DNA of 49,626 bases from Bacillota bacterium (GTDB lineage: Bacteria; Bacillota; Sulfobacillia; Sulfobacillales; Sulfobacillaceae): the NCBI GenBank assembly GCA_021841025.1, contig JAKBWA010000081.1, positions 1 through 49,626 on the forward strand, written 5' to 3'. The position numbers and the translations under genes are program-made. The notes beneath the pieces were generated by a model that was not told the DNA's origin, made no database searches, and was given only the letters and a program-made list of their open reading frames with translations. Each line of letters starts with the position of its first letter. The stretch's first letter is position 1. This document shows, piece after piece, positions 1 to 9,064 of the stretch.

Positions 1-283
1 GTGAATTCCAAGAAAAAATTAAGGGCGGGGATGATTGTCTACGGGTTCTTGACACATTCCGCAGCAATCCTCCGGCATTGCTTGTTACCGCCCTCTTCTG
101 ATGGCTTCGTGATCTTTGTCACAAACCATTCACATTTCAGGTGATTCTCAACACGATTTTGCGGTACCATAGAGAAGATCTCGAAGAAGATGCAAAAAGT
201 CCCTGCCGTGTAGGGACGTTGAATTTTTCAGGCCTTTTGGTTCTCCCGGAGATGAACAGTTCAGAAGAGAGAAGGAATAGGTA
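1..283. other. folE upstream region
   Basis: No gene is visible in these 283 bases. A short perfect hairpin (GTCCCT, 7-nt loop, AGGGAC, 199-217) is followed by a T-rich stretch and lies in what should be the folE leader, so it could be a weak attenuator. A TTGACA hexamer occurs near 53 but has no convincing -10 at the right spacing. The folE ribosome binding site (AGAAGGA) is at about 268-276. Confidence 0.4.
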
Positions 284-943
284 ATGTCACAATCCTTGCG
301 CCCGAAAAAAACGAGCCCGGAAACTAAGGACACCATCTTGGCCATGGCTCCAGATGATATGAAGGATACCACGAAGGACTTGCCGGTCAACCACAAAAAA
401 GTGGAACAGGCTGTACGAATGATTTTGGAGGCTATCGGGGAAAATCCTGACCGGGAAGGATTAAGGGATACTCCGGCCCGCGTCGCCAGAATGTATGAGG
501 AAATTTTTGCCGGACTTCACCATGATCCATCCGAATCTCTGTCAGCGCGTTTTCACGTGGATCACGATGAAATGGTATTAGTCAAAGATATCCCTTTTTA
601 CTCCTCCTGCGAGCATCACCTCCTTCCTTTTTTCGGTGAAGCCCATGTGGCCTACCTTCCCCGCCACGGGGTAGTCACTGGCTTGTCAAAATTGGCCAGG
701 CTTGTCGACGTCGTCGCCAAACGCCCGCAGATTCAAGAACGTATGACCAATATTATTGCGGATACTCTGGACAACGATCTCGATGCCGTGGGTGTTTTGG
801 TTGTCATTGAGGCAGAGCACTTATGCATGACTATGCGTGGTATTAAAAAACCAGGAAGCAAAACGGTGACAGTCGCCTCTCGTGGCGAATATGAAGATAA
901 GGAGCAACAACAAAAAATCCTGCACATGCTCAAATTGAGTTAG
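284..943 (+). CDS. folE: GTP cyclohydrolase I (type IA)
   Basis: Converts GTP to 7,8-dihydroneopterin triphosphate, the first step of folate (and pterin) synthesis in the cytosol. The 219-residue protein has the expected core: an N-terminal helical part, then the zinc-site motif SSCEHH with C109 and H112, the conserved GLSKLAR block (about 133-139), and HLCMTMRG carrying C181. These are the three zinc ligands of type IA enzymes. The first 35 residues are polar and not conserved. An internal ATG at 344 is possible, but only the ATG at 284 has a visible ribosome binding site. The gene stands alone, with a hairpin after its stop. Confidence 0.95.
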   Translation: MSQSLRPKKTSPETKDTILAMAPDDMKDTTKDLPVNHKKVEQAVRMILEAIGENPDREGLRDTPARVARMYEEIFAGLHHDPSESLSARFHVDHDEMVLVKDIPFYSSCEHHLLPFFGEAHVAYLPRHGVVTGLSKLARLVDVVAKRPQIQERMTNIIADTLDNDLDAVGVLVVIEAEHLCMTMRGIKKPGSKTVTVASRGEYEDKEQQQKILHMLKLS

Positions 944-949
944 AACAGC

Positions 950-990
950 CCCGTAAGCTAGGCAAAACTTCCCCGTCTGCTTGCGGGTTT
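950..990 (+). terminator. Hairpin after folE, probable weak terminator
   Basis: CCCGTAAGC (950-958) pairs with GCTTGCGGG (979-987), nine pairs with one G-T, followed by only three T. It sits seven bases after the folE stop, so a terminator role is likely but weak. Confidence 0.45.
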
Positions 991-1067
991 CCCCTGACCA
1001 TTATGGTATATTTATTTATTAATATTCACACCAAAAGCGAACATACGGAAGGATGTGATCCCCAGGC

Positions 1068-3677
1068 ATGCCAACTGCGACACCCAAGACACCAGAGTGG
1101 CAGAATACGGTTCGAATGCTGTGGGAAATTTTATATGAGGTGGCCCAAGACGAAGAATCGGATCAGGTTGTCCAACGTTCAATGGAAGCATTTTCAACCG
1201 CCGAACGCCTGCGATTCGAACAGGTTCCCTATCGTCTGCGCGGTTACAACAACTCTGGCACGTTCGGCTTGCTGGACAGCACCATACGGCTCTTGAGTGA
1301 AAAAATCCGGTTGCAGAATTTGACCGAAGATCTTCACCGCAGCCATTTGGTCGAGAATCGTCGACACAAGGCTTCAACCCCCTTAAGAGGTTCAATTCGC
1401 GAGCTCAAAAAACTCATAGACCAACACCAGATCCCTTTATCTGAGCCTTCCGAACGACTTGAAGGCCGTCTCGTTCTGACTTCTCATCCAACGGAAAGTA
1501 CGCGGCGCACCATTTTGCAACACATACGCAAAATCGCCGATTTACTGGAGAATCCGGAATTCGACGTCTCTGATTCCCTCTGGCGTCATGAACTGACTGA
1601 ACTTTTGCGCGTTTTATGGCGTACCCCAAGCCAGCGCGCTGCTCGTCCCACAGTCATGGATGAGGTAGAACTCGGTCTCTATTATATTAGACAGTCCCTG
1701 TTTCATACCCTGCCACTCATCTTTGATGATTTAGACACAGCCCTGAATCAAAACACCCCGATTTCCTGGGCCATCGATTCCTGGATTGGCGGCGACCGGG
1801 ACGGCCATCCGTTTGTCGACGTGGCTATCACGCAAAAAACCTTACAGCGCCATCACGAGGTGGCCATTGAACTCTACCTTCAGTCTCTAGACGAGTTAGA
1901 ACGCATTCTTAGTGCTGATCCGCAATACATTCATCATCCGGAAGCGCTGCAGCAGTGGTTAAATTTGCAAGGACGCCTATTTCTCGATAAGGCGGCAGAT
2001 TTGAAACAGCGTTACCCCCAAGAGCCCTTGCGGCAAATGATTGGATTGATTGCGGAGAAATTAAGGATCACACTGACCTACCGGCTGGGTGGTTACGCCT
2101 CAACGTCCAGTTTTTGGAAAGATGTTCGGCAACTGGCTGATCACTGGGATCCTAATCCCGATCATTGGCCCCGCGAACTTCGGCTTTTGTTGCGGCAAAT
2201 CTCCATCTTCGGCCTGCATTTGGCAGACTTGGACATTCGGCAGCACAGCCGCGTGCATGCGCAAGCTATGGCTGAAATTTTGGGTCCCGATTACCTGGAG
2301 TGGAACGACGACGAACGCATCAGAGCGATTCACGAGGCATGGCACAACCCACCCCGTTTCATCCCTCAAAGCCCTGTAACCCAAGATCTCAAGGATGTCT
2401 TGGAACTCATGGCCTACCATCAACGCGTCTCAGGAAATGAAGGCCTCCGCAATTATCTCGTCAGTATGGCGCACCAGGCCAGTGACCTGTTGGCCGTGCT
2501 GTTCCTCATTCACCATACGGATCCCTATTTGAGTGTCAACATTATACCCGTCGTCGAAACCTTAGACGATTTGCAAGGCGTTCAGACTTTGATCAACAAA
2601 ATCATGCACGATAGTTTATGGCAGGAACATATCAGCCGCCGTCAAAACTATCAAGAGATCATGTTAGGCTATTCGGACAGTACCAAGGATGCGGGAAGTC
2701 TCACGGCTTCATGGGCCATATTCCAAGCCCAGCTGATCTTGACAAAGTGGGCGTCGGACCATGAGCTGCGTGTCGGGTTTTTCCATGGGCGCGGCGGGGC
2801 TTTAGGGCGCGGAGGCGGTCCGACTTCCTATGCCATTACGGGACAGCCTAGAGCTAGTGTCAAAAGCTTTTTGCGTATCACTCAGCAAGGAGAGGTGCTC
2901 TCCCAAAAATTCTTGTTGCCCAAAATCGCGTATCGCTCCCTGGAACTCATGGTGGTATCCCATGCCAGAGCCGTCCTATTCCCCAGCCTTGACCCCGGCC
3001 CCGCCACCATCAAGGAAATGGATCAATTAGCCGCGGTAGCTTTCCACAGATATCGTCAATTGATTAATAATCCTAACTTTTGGGAATATTTCATGGCCGT
3101 GACCCCTATTCGTGAAATGAGTGCTCTTAACTGGGGTTCCCGGCCTTCATGGCGCGAGCAATTCCGCTGGGAGGACTTACGTGCTATCCCCTGGGTATTT
3201 TCATGGACCCAAAATCGCATGCTATTGCCTGGTTGGTACGGAGCAGGGCAGGCTCTCGACAAAGCCCTGCGTGCCGGCAAAGCCGATCTCTTGAAACATT
3301 GGTATCACTCGTGGCCGTTTTGGACCACCACCATCCACAATTTTGAACTCGCTCTGGTCAAGTCTGATCTCCATGTTGCGATGGCATACCATGACTTGGT
3401 TCCGGCCAAATTGAGTGAGGAATTTTGGCCTCTGATTCAAGAAGAGTACAATCGGCTGCACGATGCCTTGCTGACAATTACGGGCCATTCACAATTGCTC
3501 GATGATCAGCCGCGGTTGCAAGACGTCATCCATTGGCGCAATCCGCATGTCGATCCGCTGAACTATATTCAAATAGAGCTCCTGGCCAAATACCGTGAAA
3601 GTCAAGACGAGGAATTGCTGCCCCTTATCGCCAAAACTATGGAGGGCATTGCTTTAGGAATGCGCAACACCGGTTGA
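1068..3677 (+). CDS. ppc: Phosphoenolpyruvate carboxylase
   Basis: Carboxylates PEP with bicarbonate to oxaloacetate, the anaplerotic reaction feeding the TCA cycle. The 869-residue length is typical of bacterial enzymes. Diagnostic motifs are all present: TSHPTESTRRT near residue 138 with the catalytic His at 140, GYSDSTKDAG, the glycine-rich FHGRGGALGRGGGPT loop near 575, and a C-terminus ending GMRNTG, as usual for the family. Ser-His replaces the more usual Ala-His in the first motif. The ribosome binding site is poor: AAGGA is about 14 bases from the ATG. It stands alone, downstream of folE. With ppdK and ppsR at 12.3-15.8 kb it forms a PEP/pyruvate/oxaloacetate node. Confidence 0.96.
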   Translation: MPTATPKTPEWQNTVRMLWEILYEVAQDEESDQVVQRSMEAFSTAERLRFEQVPYRLRGYNNSGTFGLLDSTIRLLSEKIRLQNLTEDLHRSHLVENRRHKASTPLRGSIRELKKLIDQHQIPLSEPSERLEGRLVLTSHPTESTRRTILQHIRKIADLLENPEFDVSDSLWRHELTELLRVLWRTPSQRAARPTVMDEVELGLYYIRQSLFHTLPLIFDDLDTALNQNTPISWAIDSWIGGDRDGHPFVDVAITQKTLQRHHEVAIELYLQSLDELERILSADPQYIHHPEALQQWLNLQGRLFLDKAADLKQRYPQEPLRQMIGLIAEKLRITLTYRLGGYASTSSFWKDVRQLADHWDPNPDHWPRELRLLLRQISIFGLHLADLDIRQHSRVHAQAMAEILGPDYLEWNDDERIRAIHEAWHNPPRFIPQSPVTQDLKDVLELMAYHQRVSGNEGLRNYLVSMAHQASDLLAVLFLIHHTDPYLSVNIIPVVETLDDLQGVQTLINKIMHDSLWQEHISRRQNYQEIMLGYSDSTKDAGSLTASWAIFQAQLILTKWASDHELRVGFFHGRGGALGRGGGPTSYAITGQPRASVKSFLRITQQGEVLSQKFLLPKIAYRSLELMVVSHARAVLFPSLDPGPATIKEMDQLAAVAFHRYRQLINNPNFWEYFMAVTPIREMSALNWGSRPSWREQFRWEDLRAIPWVFSWTQNRMLLPGWYGAGQALDKALRAGKADLLKHWYHSWPFWTTTIHNFELALVKSDLHVAMAYHDLVPAKLSEEFWPLIQEEYNRLHDALLTITGHSQLLDDQPRLQDVIHWRNPHVDPLNYIQIELLAKYRESQDEELLPLIAKTMEGIALGMRNTG

Positions 3678-3931
3678 ATACAAAAGACATTGCCTCAGGT
3701 GTTTAAAGTGTAAGGCTCCTCTTGTCGGTTCGGCTAATGGGGTGCTCGCTGCCATCAATTTTCTGGCTCTCAAGACACATGACCTGTGTTGCAATCGGCC
3801 GGAAATCTGGAAAGAGCGCGAAAGATTGGAGCGTTTTACGAACGGCTTAAGGCGATGGCCCCTTTTCGGCCCACCCGCCTTGGGCTTTCGCTAAAATGAC
3901 TCGGATTGCAAAGTGCGTGTGCTTTTCCCCC
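3678..3931. other. ppc downstream spacer, no supported gene
   Basis: About 250 bases between ppc and its distal terminator. An open frame on the plus strand ends at a TAA near 3893 and reads as a plausible 50-residue peptide, but it has no ribosome binding site or good start. I do not call it. Confidence 0.4.
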
Positions 3932-3976
3932 AGGTGCCCTCGAGGAAGTCGACGGGCACCTTCACTTTTTCTTTTT
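3932..3976 (+). terminator. Rho-independent terminator
   Basis: AGGTGCCC (3932-3939) pairs perfectly with GGGCACCT (3954-3961) across a 14-nt loop, followed by a T-rich run (CACTTTTTCTTTTT). It is the nearest strong terminator for ppc, about 250 bases after its stop. Confidence 0.75.
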
Positions 3977-4044
3977 ACGATGTAAAATCTTCCTTTAGTG
4001 ATTAGTGAGAGCAAGTGTACAGGCTATCCGTCATTCTCCTGGGC

Positions 4045-4527
4045 TCAGCGGTCGTTAAAATGATAGCTGTAATGCCGCAACGTGGTCCGATAAGGGTCCA
4101 GATCCTTGAATGCCGGTTCACTCAGAATCATGGTCCACAACAATCGAAACGCACTGCCGCGATCATCATCTTTCCACAGAGACAGTGCATAGAATAAATC
4201 GATAGCCATATCATGGGGAAATTCCTTGCGTGCTTGTTCGAGCCACTGACGAGAGTCATAGATTTGACCTCGTAAACGTAAATCATTGGCAAGGCTAATC
4301 AAAACACGCCGCTTTAAGGCCTTGGGCGGGTCATGATCGAGCGCCCGGTGATAAAGATCAATCGCTGCAGATAGTTCATCCAATGCGTCCAAAATTGAAC
4401 CCATTTCGAATTCCAGGTAAGGGTTGTCAGATTCCTTCTCCATCCATTGGCCTAGTTGTTCTCGAGCTTCTGCAAATTTACCATGATTTCGTAAATGGCG
4501 AATTACCGTTAAATCCGGCTCTTTCAT
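4045..4527 (-). CDS. TPR-like protein
   Basis: A 160-residue helical protein with tetratricopeptide-like spacing: several helix pairs with Ala/Leu/Tyr at repeat positions, for example FAEAREQLGQW, AAIDLYHRALDHDP and DSRQWLEQARKEFP, roughly residues 17-110. TPR proteins are protein-interaction scaffolds; no catalytic motif or signal peptide is seen. The ATG at 4527 has GAGGTGAGGG just upstream. It is divergent from the DsrE-like gene at 4727. The partner and role are unknown. Confidence 0.75.
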   Translation of the reverse strand: MKEPDLTVIRHLRNHGKFAEAREQLGQWMEKESDNPYLEFEMGSILDALDELSAAIDLYHRALDHDPPKALKRRVLISLANDLRLRGQIYDSRQWLEQARKEFPHDMAIDLFYALSLWKDDDRGSAFRLLWTMILSEPAFKDLDPYRTTLRHYSYHFNDR

Positions 4528-4726
4528 GGACGGCCCTCACCTCATGATATTTTATAACTCCCTCTTCCATCTCTCTAACGTTAACTATACCACGGCCTGC
4601 ACCCCGATCGCGTTTCTGAACCAAATTCGCACCGGCGGTATGATAAAATTCTTAGCAATGAGCATCTCCAGTGGCATCACTAGGACATGCGATCAAGAGG
4701 AAGATCAAGATGGGGGAAAGAACGTC

Positions 4727-5068
4727 ATGGAACCTGGTGCCGTGTTTCACATCAATGAGGCATCCGTGGACAAACAACGAAAAGTGCTGAAGAATATTGA
4801 GAATCTCCACAAGGAAATGCCAGACATTCTGGTGGAACTTGTTGTGCAAGGAGATGCTATTAACCTGGTTGTCGATGGAGAAACTGCCCTAAAATCCGAA
4901 ATAGCCCAGTTGCAACAACAAGGGGTGGTCATGGCCGTGTGTCAAAACACCATGCGGGGCAAAGGCATTAATCGCGAAGAACTCGTTTCTGGGGTAACGA
5001 TAGTGCCTTCGGCAGTGGGCGAATTGGTGAGGCGCCAACAGCAAGGCATGGCATACATTAAACCGTAA
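4727..5068 (+). CDS. DsrE/DsrF-like family protein
   Basis: A 113-residue protein with the alternating strand/helix pattern of the DsrE fold: VFHINEAS at the N-terminus, a long helix, then VELVVQGDAINLVVDG, a second helix, VVMAVCQNTMRGKGI and a C-terminal VGELVRRQQQGMAYIKP. C72 sits where many DsrE-like proteins carry a functional Cys, and sulfur-carrier or sulfur-transfer roles are known for some members, but the function here is inferred only from the fold. I chose ATG 4727, preceded by GGGGGAAAG. The open frame continues upstream to 4526, but that part is not protein-like and overlaps the TPR gene start. Confidence 0.75.
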   Translation: MEPGAVFHINEASVDKQRKVLKNIENLHKEMPDILVELVVQGDAINLVVDGETALKSEIAQLQQQGVVMAVCQNTMRGKGINREELVSGVTIVPSAVGELVRRQQQGMAYIKP

Positions 5069-5524
5069 TGGGTGCCAGAACACCATGGCTCGCATTTACC
5101 CGATTTCCTGGAGAAAGAAAGCACCATAATCACCCACCCAGGCAGCCAGAAAAGGGCTGCGCTCAGCGTTCTTTAGATTTCTTGGCCTGGATCCGTTCCC
5201 ATTTGCTCCGAATACGCCATTGTTCTGGGTATACGTCAGGAAAAAGCAACATGTTTATCGACTTTTTGACCTCCTCACAAGATTGTCTGCATGAGGCCAT
5301 CTCCCCAGGCAAAGCTTAGGATCAAATCAGCATCCGGCCTGGGCTTGCCTTTTTCTTAGTCCATTCCCAGGCTGGGCTCTCTTTGCATTGGTTCAATTTG
5401 GTAATTATTTCTGCTTTCCAGTCTTCTTTGCGCATTAGCTGCATAAGATATAACACAAAACAAGATACGCCGCCTGCTTCAGTGACAGCAAGCGGCGATT
5501 AGTCAATGCGAGGAGGACAAGATT
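5069..5524. other. Intergenic region with small hairpins
   Basis: No convincing gene. GCAGCC (5142-5147) and GGCTGC (5155-5160) form a short hairpin without a T tract. Around 5308-5355 an imperfect inverted repeat ends in CTTGCCTTTTTCTT and could terminate the DsrE transcript. On the minus strand a 29-codon frame (5163-5252) exists with GAGGAGG about 16 bases upstream, too far to be persuasive. Confidence 0.35.
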
Positions 5525-5785
5525 ATGACGTGGAATGCATGGAAAGAAGCACTCGAAGAAGCGGTAAGGGAACGAGATTTGGCGGAACAGGCATTTGTCC
5601 ATGCGTCGACCGAATACTGCGACTTTCACATCTACCGTCTTCAGGCGGCAGAAGAAAAAGTCCGTACGGTATTGCGTGAAGCTCGCTCTGACATGGGTTT
5701 TGAGATCAACAGACGGCTGCCGTCTCCCCAATCTCCCCCTCGTCTGCTCCAAGAGCCCGAGTCCCGGCTTCCTTCAGAGTCATGA
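5525..5785 (+). CDS. DUF2508 (YaaL-like) small protein
   Basis: An 86-residue soluble protein. Residues 1-55 match the pattern of the Firmicute DUF2508/YaaL family: a leading Trp-containing helix, an acidic helix with an aromatic/Asp segment (EYCDFHIYRLQAAEEK) and VLREAR. The tail is Pro/Ser-rich and probably disordered. The ATG has a good GAGGAGG site eight bases upstream. In Bacillus yaaL sits beside recR; here it stands alone and converges on asnB, the two stop regions overlapping by six bases. Function is unknown even in the family. Confidence 0.6.
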   Translation: MTWNAWKEALEEAVRERDLAEQAFVHASTEYCDFHIYRLQAAEEKVRTVLREARSDMGFEINRRLPSPQSPPRLLQEPESRLPSES

Positions 5786-7690
5786 CCAAAAGGCCGAAGA
5801 TGAATAGCCTCGTTGCTGAGCATCTAGCACTTTCGCATTTAGCTCTTCCGCCCACAATTCCAACATCAGCAACGAATAAATTTTTCTGGCTGTGGTGCCG
5901 TGCCCCGGTCCCATATCGGCTAACAATCGGTGCAATTCGTTCTGATTAAACCATTGCTGAGTCAGAGCTGTGTCACTAGTCAATGTGTCCCAGGCAATAT
6001 CATGCAATGGTCCCGCCAAGAGACTGGTCAAGGGTGTAGGAAATCCTTGCTTGGGCCTTTTCACGACATTAAGGGGCAATACCCGTTTGGCAACTACGCG
6101 CAATACGCGTTTATCGCTTTTTCCATAACGCCGAAGCGCTAAGGGTAAACTCAAAGCTAAATCCACAACTTCGTGATCACAAAAGGGCACACGAATTTCT
6201 AAATTGTGGTGCATGCCAATACGATCAGCTTTGAGCAGAACGTCGTCCGGGAGAAACCACTGCACATCGAACCCTTGCATTATCTGTAAATCCGGAAGAT
6301 GAGCGTGAGTTTCCCAATATTCCTGAACGGCTCCGGGGCGATCGGGCTGAACCCACTCCGCTTGGAGGATACGTCGCTGTTCCTCTGGGCTAAAGGTAAA
6401 ACCGACTCCGCGATATCGCGACGACATCGGTTCGGTACTGCGGCGAAAGGCATTGGCCCCAGGCCAGTTATAGTGCATCCATAAGTTCCTAACTGCTAAA
6501 GGAACCCGTCTTAACCAGGCCAGACTTTGTGCCTCACCATACCCAGCATAGCCGGCAAATATTTCGTCGGCGCCTTCGCCTGATATCATTACCGTTTCCT
6601 GCTCGGCTGCCGCCTTGGCTACCCCGTCAAGCGGCAGCACAGTCGGATCCGCCATGGGTTCATCCAAAACATAGGCCAACTCCCGAACTCGTTGGGGCGT
6701 AATGGCCAAATCCACATCAACCCGGTGGAGTTTTACTCCATAGGCTTGGGCCACTTTTTCGGCCCAAGAAAATTCGTCATATCCCGGATATTTAGCAGGA
6801 AATGTTGCCGACCATGCTTCCACAGGCCGGTTAAGAGATCCCGCTTGCAGTGCTGTAAGGATACTGGAATCTAGGCCGCCTGAGAGAAAAACTCCTAACG
6901 GAACGTCAGAGGCTAAATGTCCTCGCACAACGTCAGCCAGAAGACCATGCAGCCGATCGGCCCAATAAGTCATTTGGTTCTGGGATTCAGGCTCCTTTAT
7001 CGACGGAACCCAGTATTGCCATCTTTGCTTGCGCCCATCATGATGAATAACCATCACTTCACCCGGCCGCAATTTGGTGACATTCTTAACCAGTGTATGA
7101 GGCGCCGGAACAAAACGATGGCCCAAATAGCTACTAATCATTTTAGGGTCCACTTCAAAGTGAAACCCATTTAAATAGGTAAAAGATTTCAATTCCGAGG
7201 AAAACGCCAGCATGTCAGCTGTTTCGTACAAATATAAAGGTTTCTGTCCTATTCGGTCCCGCGCAAGAATCAGGCGGTGCACTTTTCGGTCCCACAAAGC
7301 AAACGCGTACATGCCGGACAAACGTTCCAAGAATTCCATCCCGAATTCCTCATACAAATGTACCAGCACTTCGCCATCCGCATGACTATTCAACCGATGA
7401 TTTAAGGATTCAACCAAAGTTTTTAGTTCAGGGTAATTATAGAGCTCGCCGTTATATACCGCGACAACTTTGCCGTCTTCTGAATAATAGGGCTGCTTTC
7501 CATGAAGAACATCCCTCACTGCCAAACGCCGCATACCAAATCCCATAGTACGGTCCGTAAAGCGACCCTCATCGTCAGGGCCGCGATGGATCATCGCGTT
7601 TAACATCCCCGTCAGATCGCTGGCTTGAACAGGACGTTCCCGATGCCATATCCCTGCTATTCCGCAGATCGCAACCACCTCATTTCCCAT
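5780..7690 (-). CDS. asnB: Asparagine synthetase (glutamine-hydrolysing)
   Basis: Makes asparagine from aspartate, ATP and glutamine. The N-terminal class II glutaminase domain begins CGIAGI and has the conserved RGPDDEG and NGELYNY blocks. The C-terminal synthetase domain has the ATP pyrophosphatase loop SGGLDSS near residue 270. The only ATG (7690) places eight residues before the catalytic Cys, which must be N-terminal in the mature enzyme, and has no properly spaced Shine-Dalgarno. An ATC codon at 7669-7667 directly precedes the Cys codon and has GAGGTGG five bases upstream. Either a short propeptide is removed or translation starts at ATC (5780-7669). Total length (about 630) is normal. 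It converges with the DUF2508 gene. Confidence 0.93.
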   Translation of the reverse strand: MGNEVVAICGIAGIWHRERPVQASDLTGMLNAMIHRGPDDEGRFTDRTMGFGMRRLAVRDVLHGKQPYYSEDGKVVAVYNGELYNYPELKTLVESLNHRLNSHADGEVLVHLYEEFGMEFLERLSGMYAFALWDRKVHRLILARDRIGQKPLYLYETADMLAFSSELKSFTYLNGFHFEVDPKMISSYLGHRFVPAPHTLVKNVTKLRPGEVMVIHHDGRKQRWQYWVPSIKEPESQNQMTYWADRLHGLLADVVRGHLASDVPLGVFLSGGLDSSILTALQAGSLNRPVEAWSATFPAKYPGYDEFSWAEKVAQAYGVKLHRVDVDLAITPQRVRELAYVLDEPMADPTVLPLDGVAKAAAEQETVMISGEGADEIFAGYAGYGEAQSLAWLRRVPLAVRNLWMHYNWPGANAFRRSTEPMSSRYRGVGFTFSPEEQRRILQAEWVQPDRPGAVQEYWETHAHLPDLQIMQGFDVQWFLPDDVLLKADRIGMHHNLEIRVPFCDHEVVDLALSLPLALRRYGKSDKRVLRVVAKRVLPLNVVKRPKQGFPTPLTSLLAGPLHDIAWDTLTSDTALTQQWFNQNELHRLLADMGPGHGTTARKIYSLLMLELWAEELNAKVLDAQQRGYSSSAFWS

Positions 7691-7722
7691 CCACTCTACA
7701 CTATTGACACCAAAATGTTAGT

Positions 7723-7742
7723 GAATCTCACGTGAGAGATTC
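7723..7742. promoter_or_regulatory. Inverted repeat upstream of asnB, candidate operator
   Basis: GAATCTC and GAGATTC form a 7-bp inverted repeat with a 6-bp spacer; its core contains a perfect 12-bp palindrome, TCTCACGTGAGA (7726-7737). It lies 33 bases upstream of the asnB ATG and downstream of the proposed promoter, a position suited to a repressor or roadblock. Confidence 0.45.
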
Positions 7743-7783
7743 TCATTTTCGACAATTCGCCGCGTCTCAACCAACACGTCCCT

Positions 7784-7812
7784 ATGATACTCAACTTGAT
7801 GGAGATTGGAAA
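7784..7812 (-). promoter_or_regulatory. Candidate sigma-A promoter of asnB
   Basis: Read on the minus strand, TTTCCA (7812-7807), a 17-bp spacer and TATCAT (7789-7784). Four and five of six bases match the consensus. This puts the start near 7777 and a leader of about 85-105 nt containing the inverted repeat. Confidence 0.35.
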
Positions 7813-7915
7813 GCTGTCAAAATATCCGGATCCTGAACATGATCCGATAATGCTTTAGACATGGTCCTGTACCGGGCCCCTGGAATAGCCCGACAAGAAA
7901 CAAATAGAGACCAGC

Positions 7916-7941
7916 AAAAAGGACCGCTGTTAAGCGGTCCT
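7916..7941 (-). terminator. Terminator of dnaG-rpoD
   Basis: AGGACCGC and GCGGTCCT form a perfect 8-bp stem with a 6-nt loop, followed on the minus strand by five T. It begins nine bases after the rpoD stop. Confidence 0.88.
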
Positions 7942-7950
7942 CTTACCGTC

Positions 7951-9063
7951 CTAATCCAAATAATCCTTAAGTTTCTTGCTACGGGTCGGGTGTCTCAATT
8001 TCCTCAACGCTTTCGCTTCTATTTGTCGAATTCGTTCACGGGTTACTCCAAACACCTGTCCGACCTCTTCCAAAGTACGGGCCCTTCCGTCACTCAACCC
8101 AAAACGCAAACGCAAGACTTTTTCTTCACGATTCGTCAAGGTATCCAGCACTTCTTCCAATTGTTCCTTCAGCAACTGGTACCCCGCTGCTTCAGCTGGA
8201 GCCGGCGCATCTTCATCTTCAATGAAATCGCCTAAATGGGAATCTTCCTCTTCACCGATAGGTGTTTCCAAAGACACAGGTTCTTGGGCGACTTTCAGAA
8301 TCTCCCGGACCCGTTCCTCGGTGATACCCATTTCCTTGGCAATTTCTTCAGGTGTCGGATCCCTGCCTAACTCTTGCAATAATTGGCGCTGAACCCGAAT
8401 CAGTTTGTTGATCGTTTCCACCATATGCACAGGTATCCGGATGGTACGCGCCTGGTCTGCAATGGCCCTGGTAATCGCCTGCCGAATCCACCAGGTGGCG
8501 TAGGTGCTAAACTTATATCCCTTGCGATAGTCAAACTTTTCGACAGCCTTGATAAGCCCCAAATTTCCTTCCTGTATCAAGTCCAGGAACAGCATTCCGC
8601 GGCCAACATAACGCTTGGCAATCGAGACAACTAACCGTAAGTTGGCTTCCGCCAATTTGCGCTTAGCTTCCTCATCCCCCTGTTCAATTCGCTTGGCTAA
8701 CTCAACTTCCTCCTTTGCGGTCAACAAAGGCACGCGCCCAATTTCCTTGAGATACATACGGACCGGATCATCAATGGCCACTCCATCAGGAACAGTTAAC
8801 TCCCGGCCAACCTCCTCGGCCTCTTCGGCCTCCACCTCGTCTGGTTCAGGCTCATGATCCTCATCAGCCGCCTGCTCTCCAATCAATTCAATTCCCAACT
8901 CGCCAAACATTTCATATATGCTGTCAATCTGGTCGGGAGGAAGGTCAACAGACTGCAGAGTATCCACAATTTCGCCATAAGACAGTTTGCCCCGCTCTTG
9001 ACCACGACGAATCAGGGTTTTTACCTCATCAATTTGTGCGACAGCTTTCTTGCCCTGAGCCAT
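7951..9063 (-). CDS. rpoD: Primary sigma factor (RpoD/SigA)
   Basis: The housekeeping sigma factor that directs RNA polymerase to -35/-10 promoters. The 370-residue protein has region 1.1-like N-terminal helices and an acidic linker (about 60-85), region 1.2 ([12 protein letters not shown]), region 2 with the core-binding and -10 melting block ([21 protein letters not shown], split here as FLDLIQEGN and GLIKAVEKF, then [10 protein letters not shown]), region 3 and region 4 with the helix-turn-helix [20 protein letters not shown]. The length matches Firmicute SigA. Its AGGAGGG site lies inside the end of dnaG; the dnaG stop and rpoD start are separated by one base, so the two are translationally linked. 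Confidence 0.97.
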   Translation of the reverse strand: MAQGKKAVAQIDEVKTLIRRGQERGKLSYGEIVDTLQSVDLPPDQIDSIYEMFGELGIELIGEQAADEDHEPEPDEVEAEEAEEVGRELTVPDGVAIDDPVRMYLKEIGRVPLLTAKEEVELAKRIEQGDEEAKRKLAEANLRLVVSIAKRYVGRGMLFLDLIQEGNLGLIKAVEKFDYRKGYKFSTYATWWIRQAITRAIADQARTIRIPVHMVETINKLIRVQRQLLQELGRDPTPEEIAKEMGITEERVREILKVAQEPVSLETPIGEEEDSHLGDFIEDEDAPAPAEAAGYQLLKEQLEEVLDTLTNREEKVLRLRFGLSDGRARTLEEVGQVFGVTRERIRQIEAKALRKLRHPTRSKKLKDYLD

Positions 9064-9064
9064 G

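Noticed and set aside
3740-3895. Plus-strand open frame after ppc with a plausible 50-residue peptide
   Set aside because: It has no ribosome binding site and no good start codon, and lies inside the ppc 3' region before the terminator.
5163-5252. 29-codon minus-strand ORF with GAGGAGG upstream
   Set aside because: The site is about 16 bases from the ATG and the peptide shows no recognisable feature.
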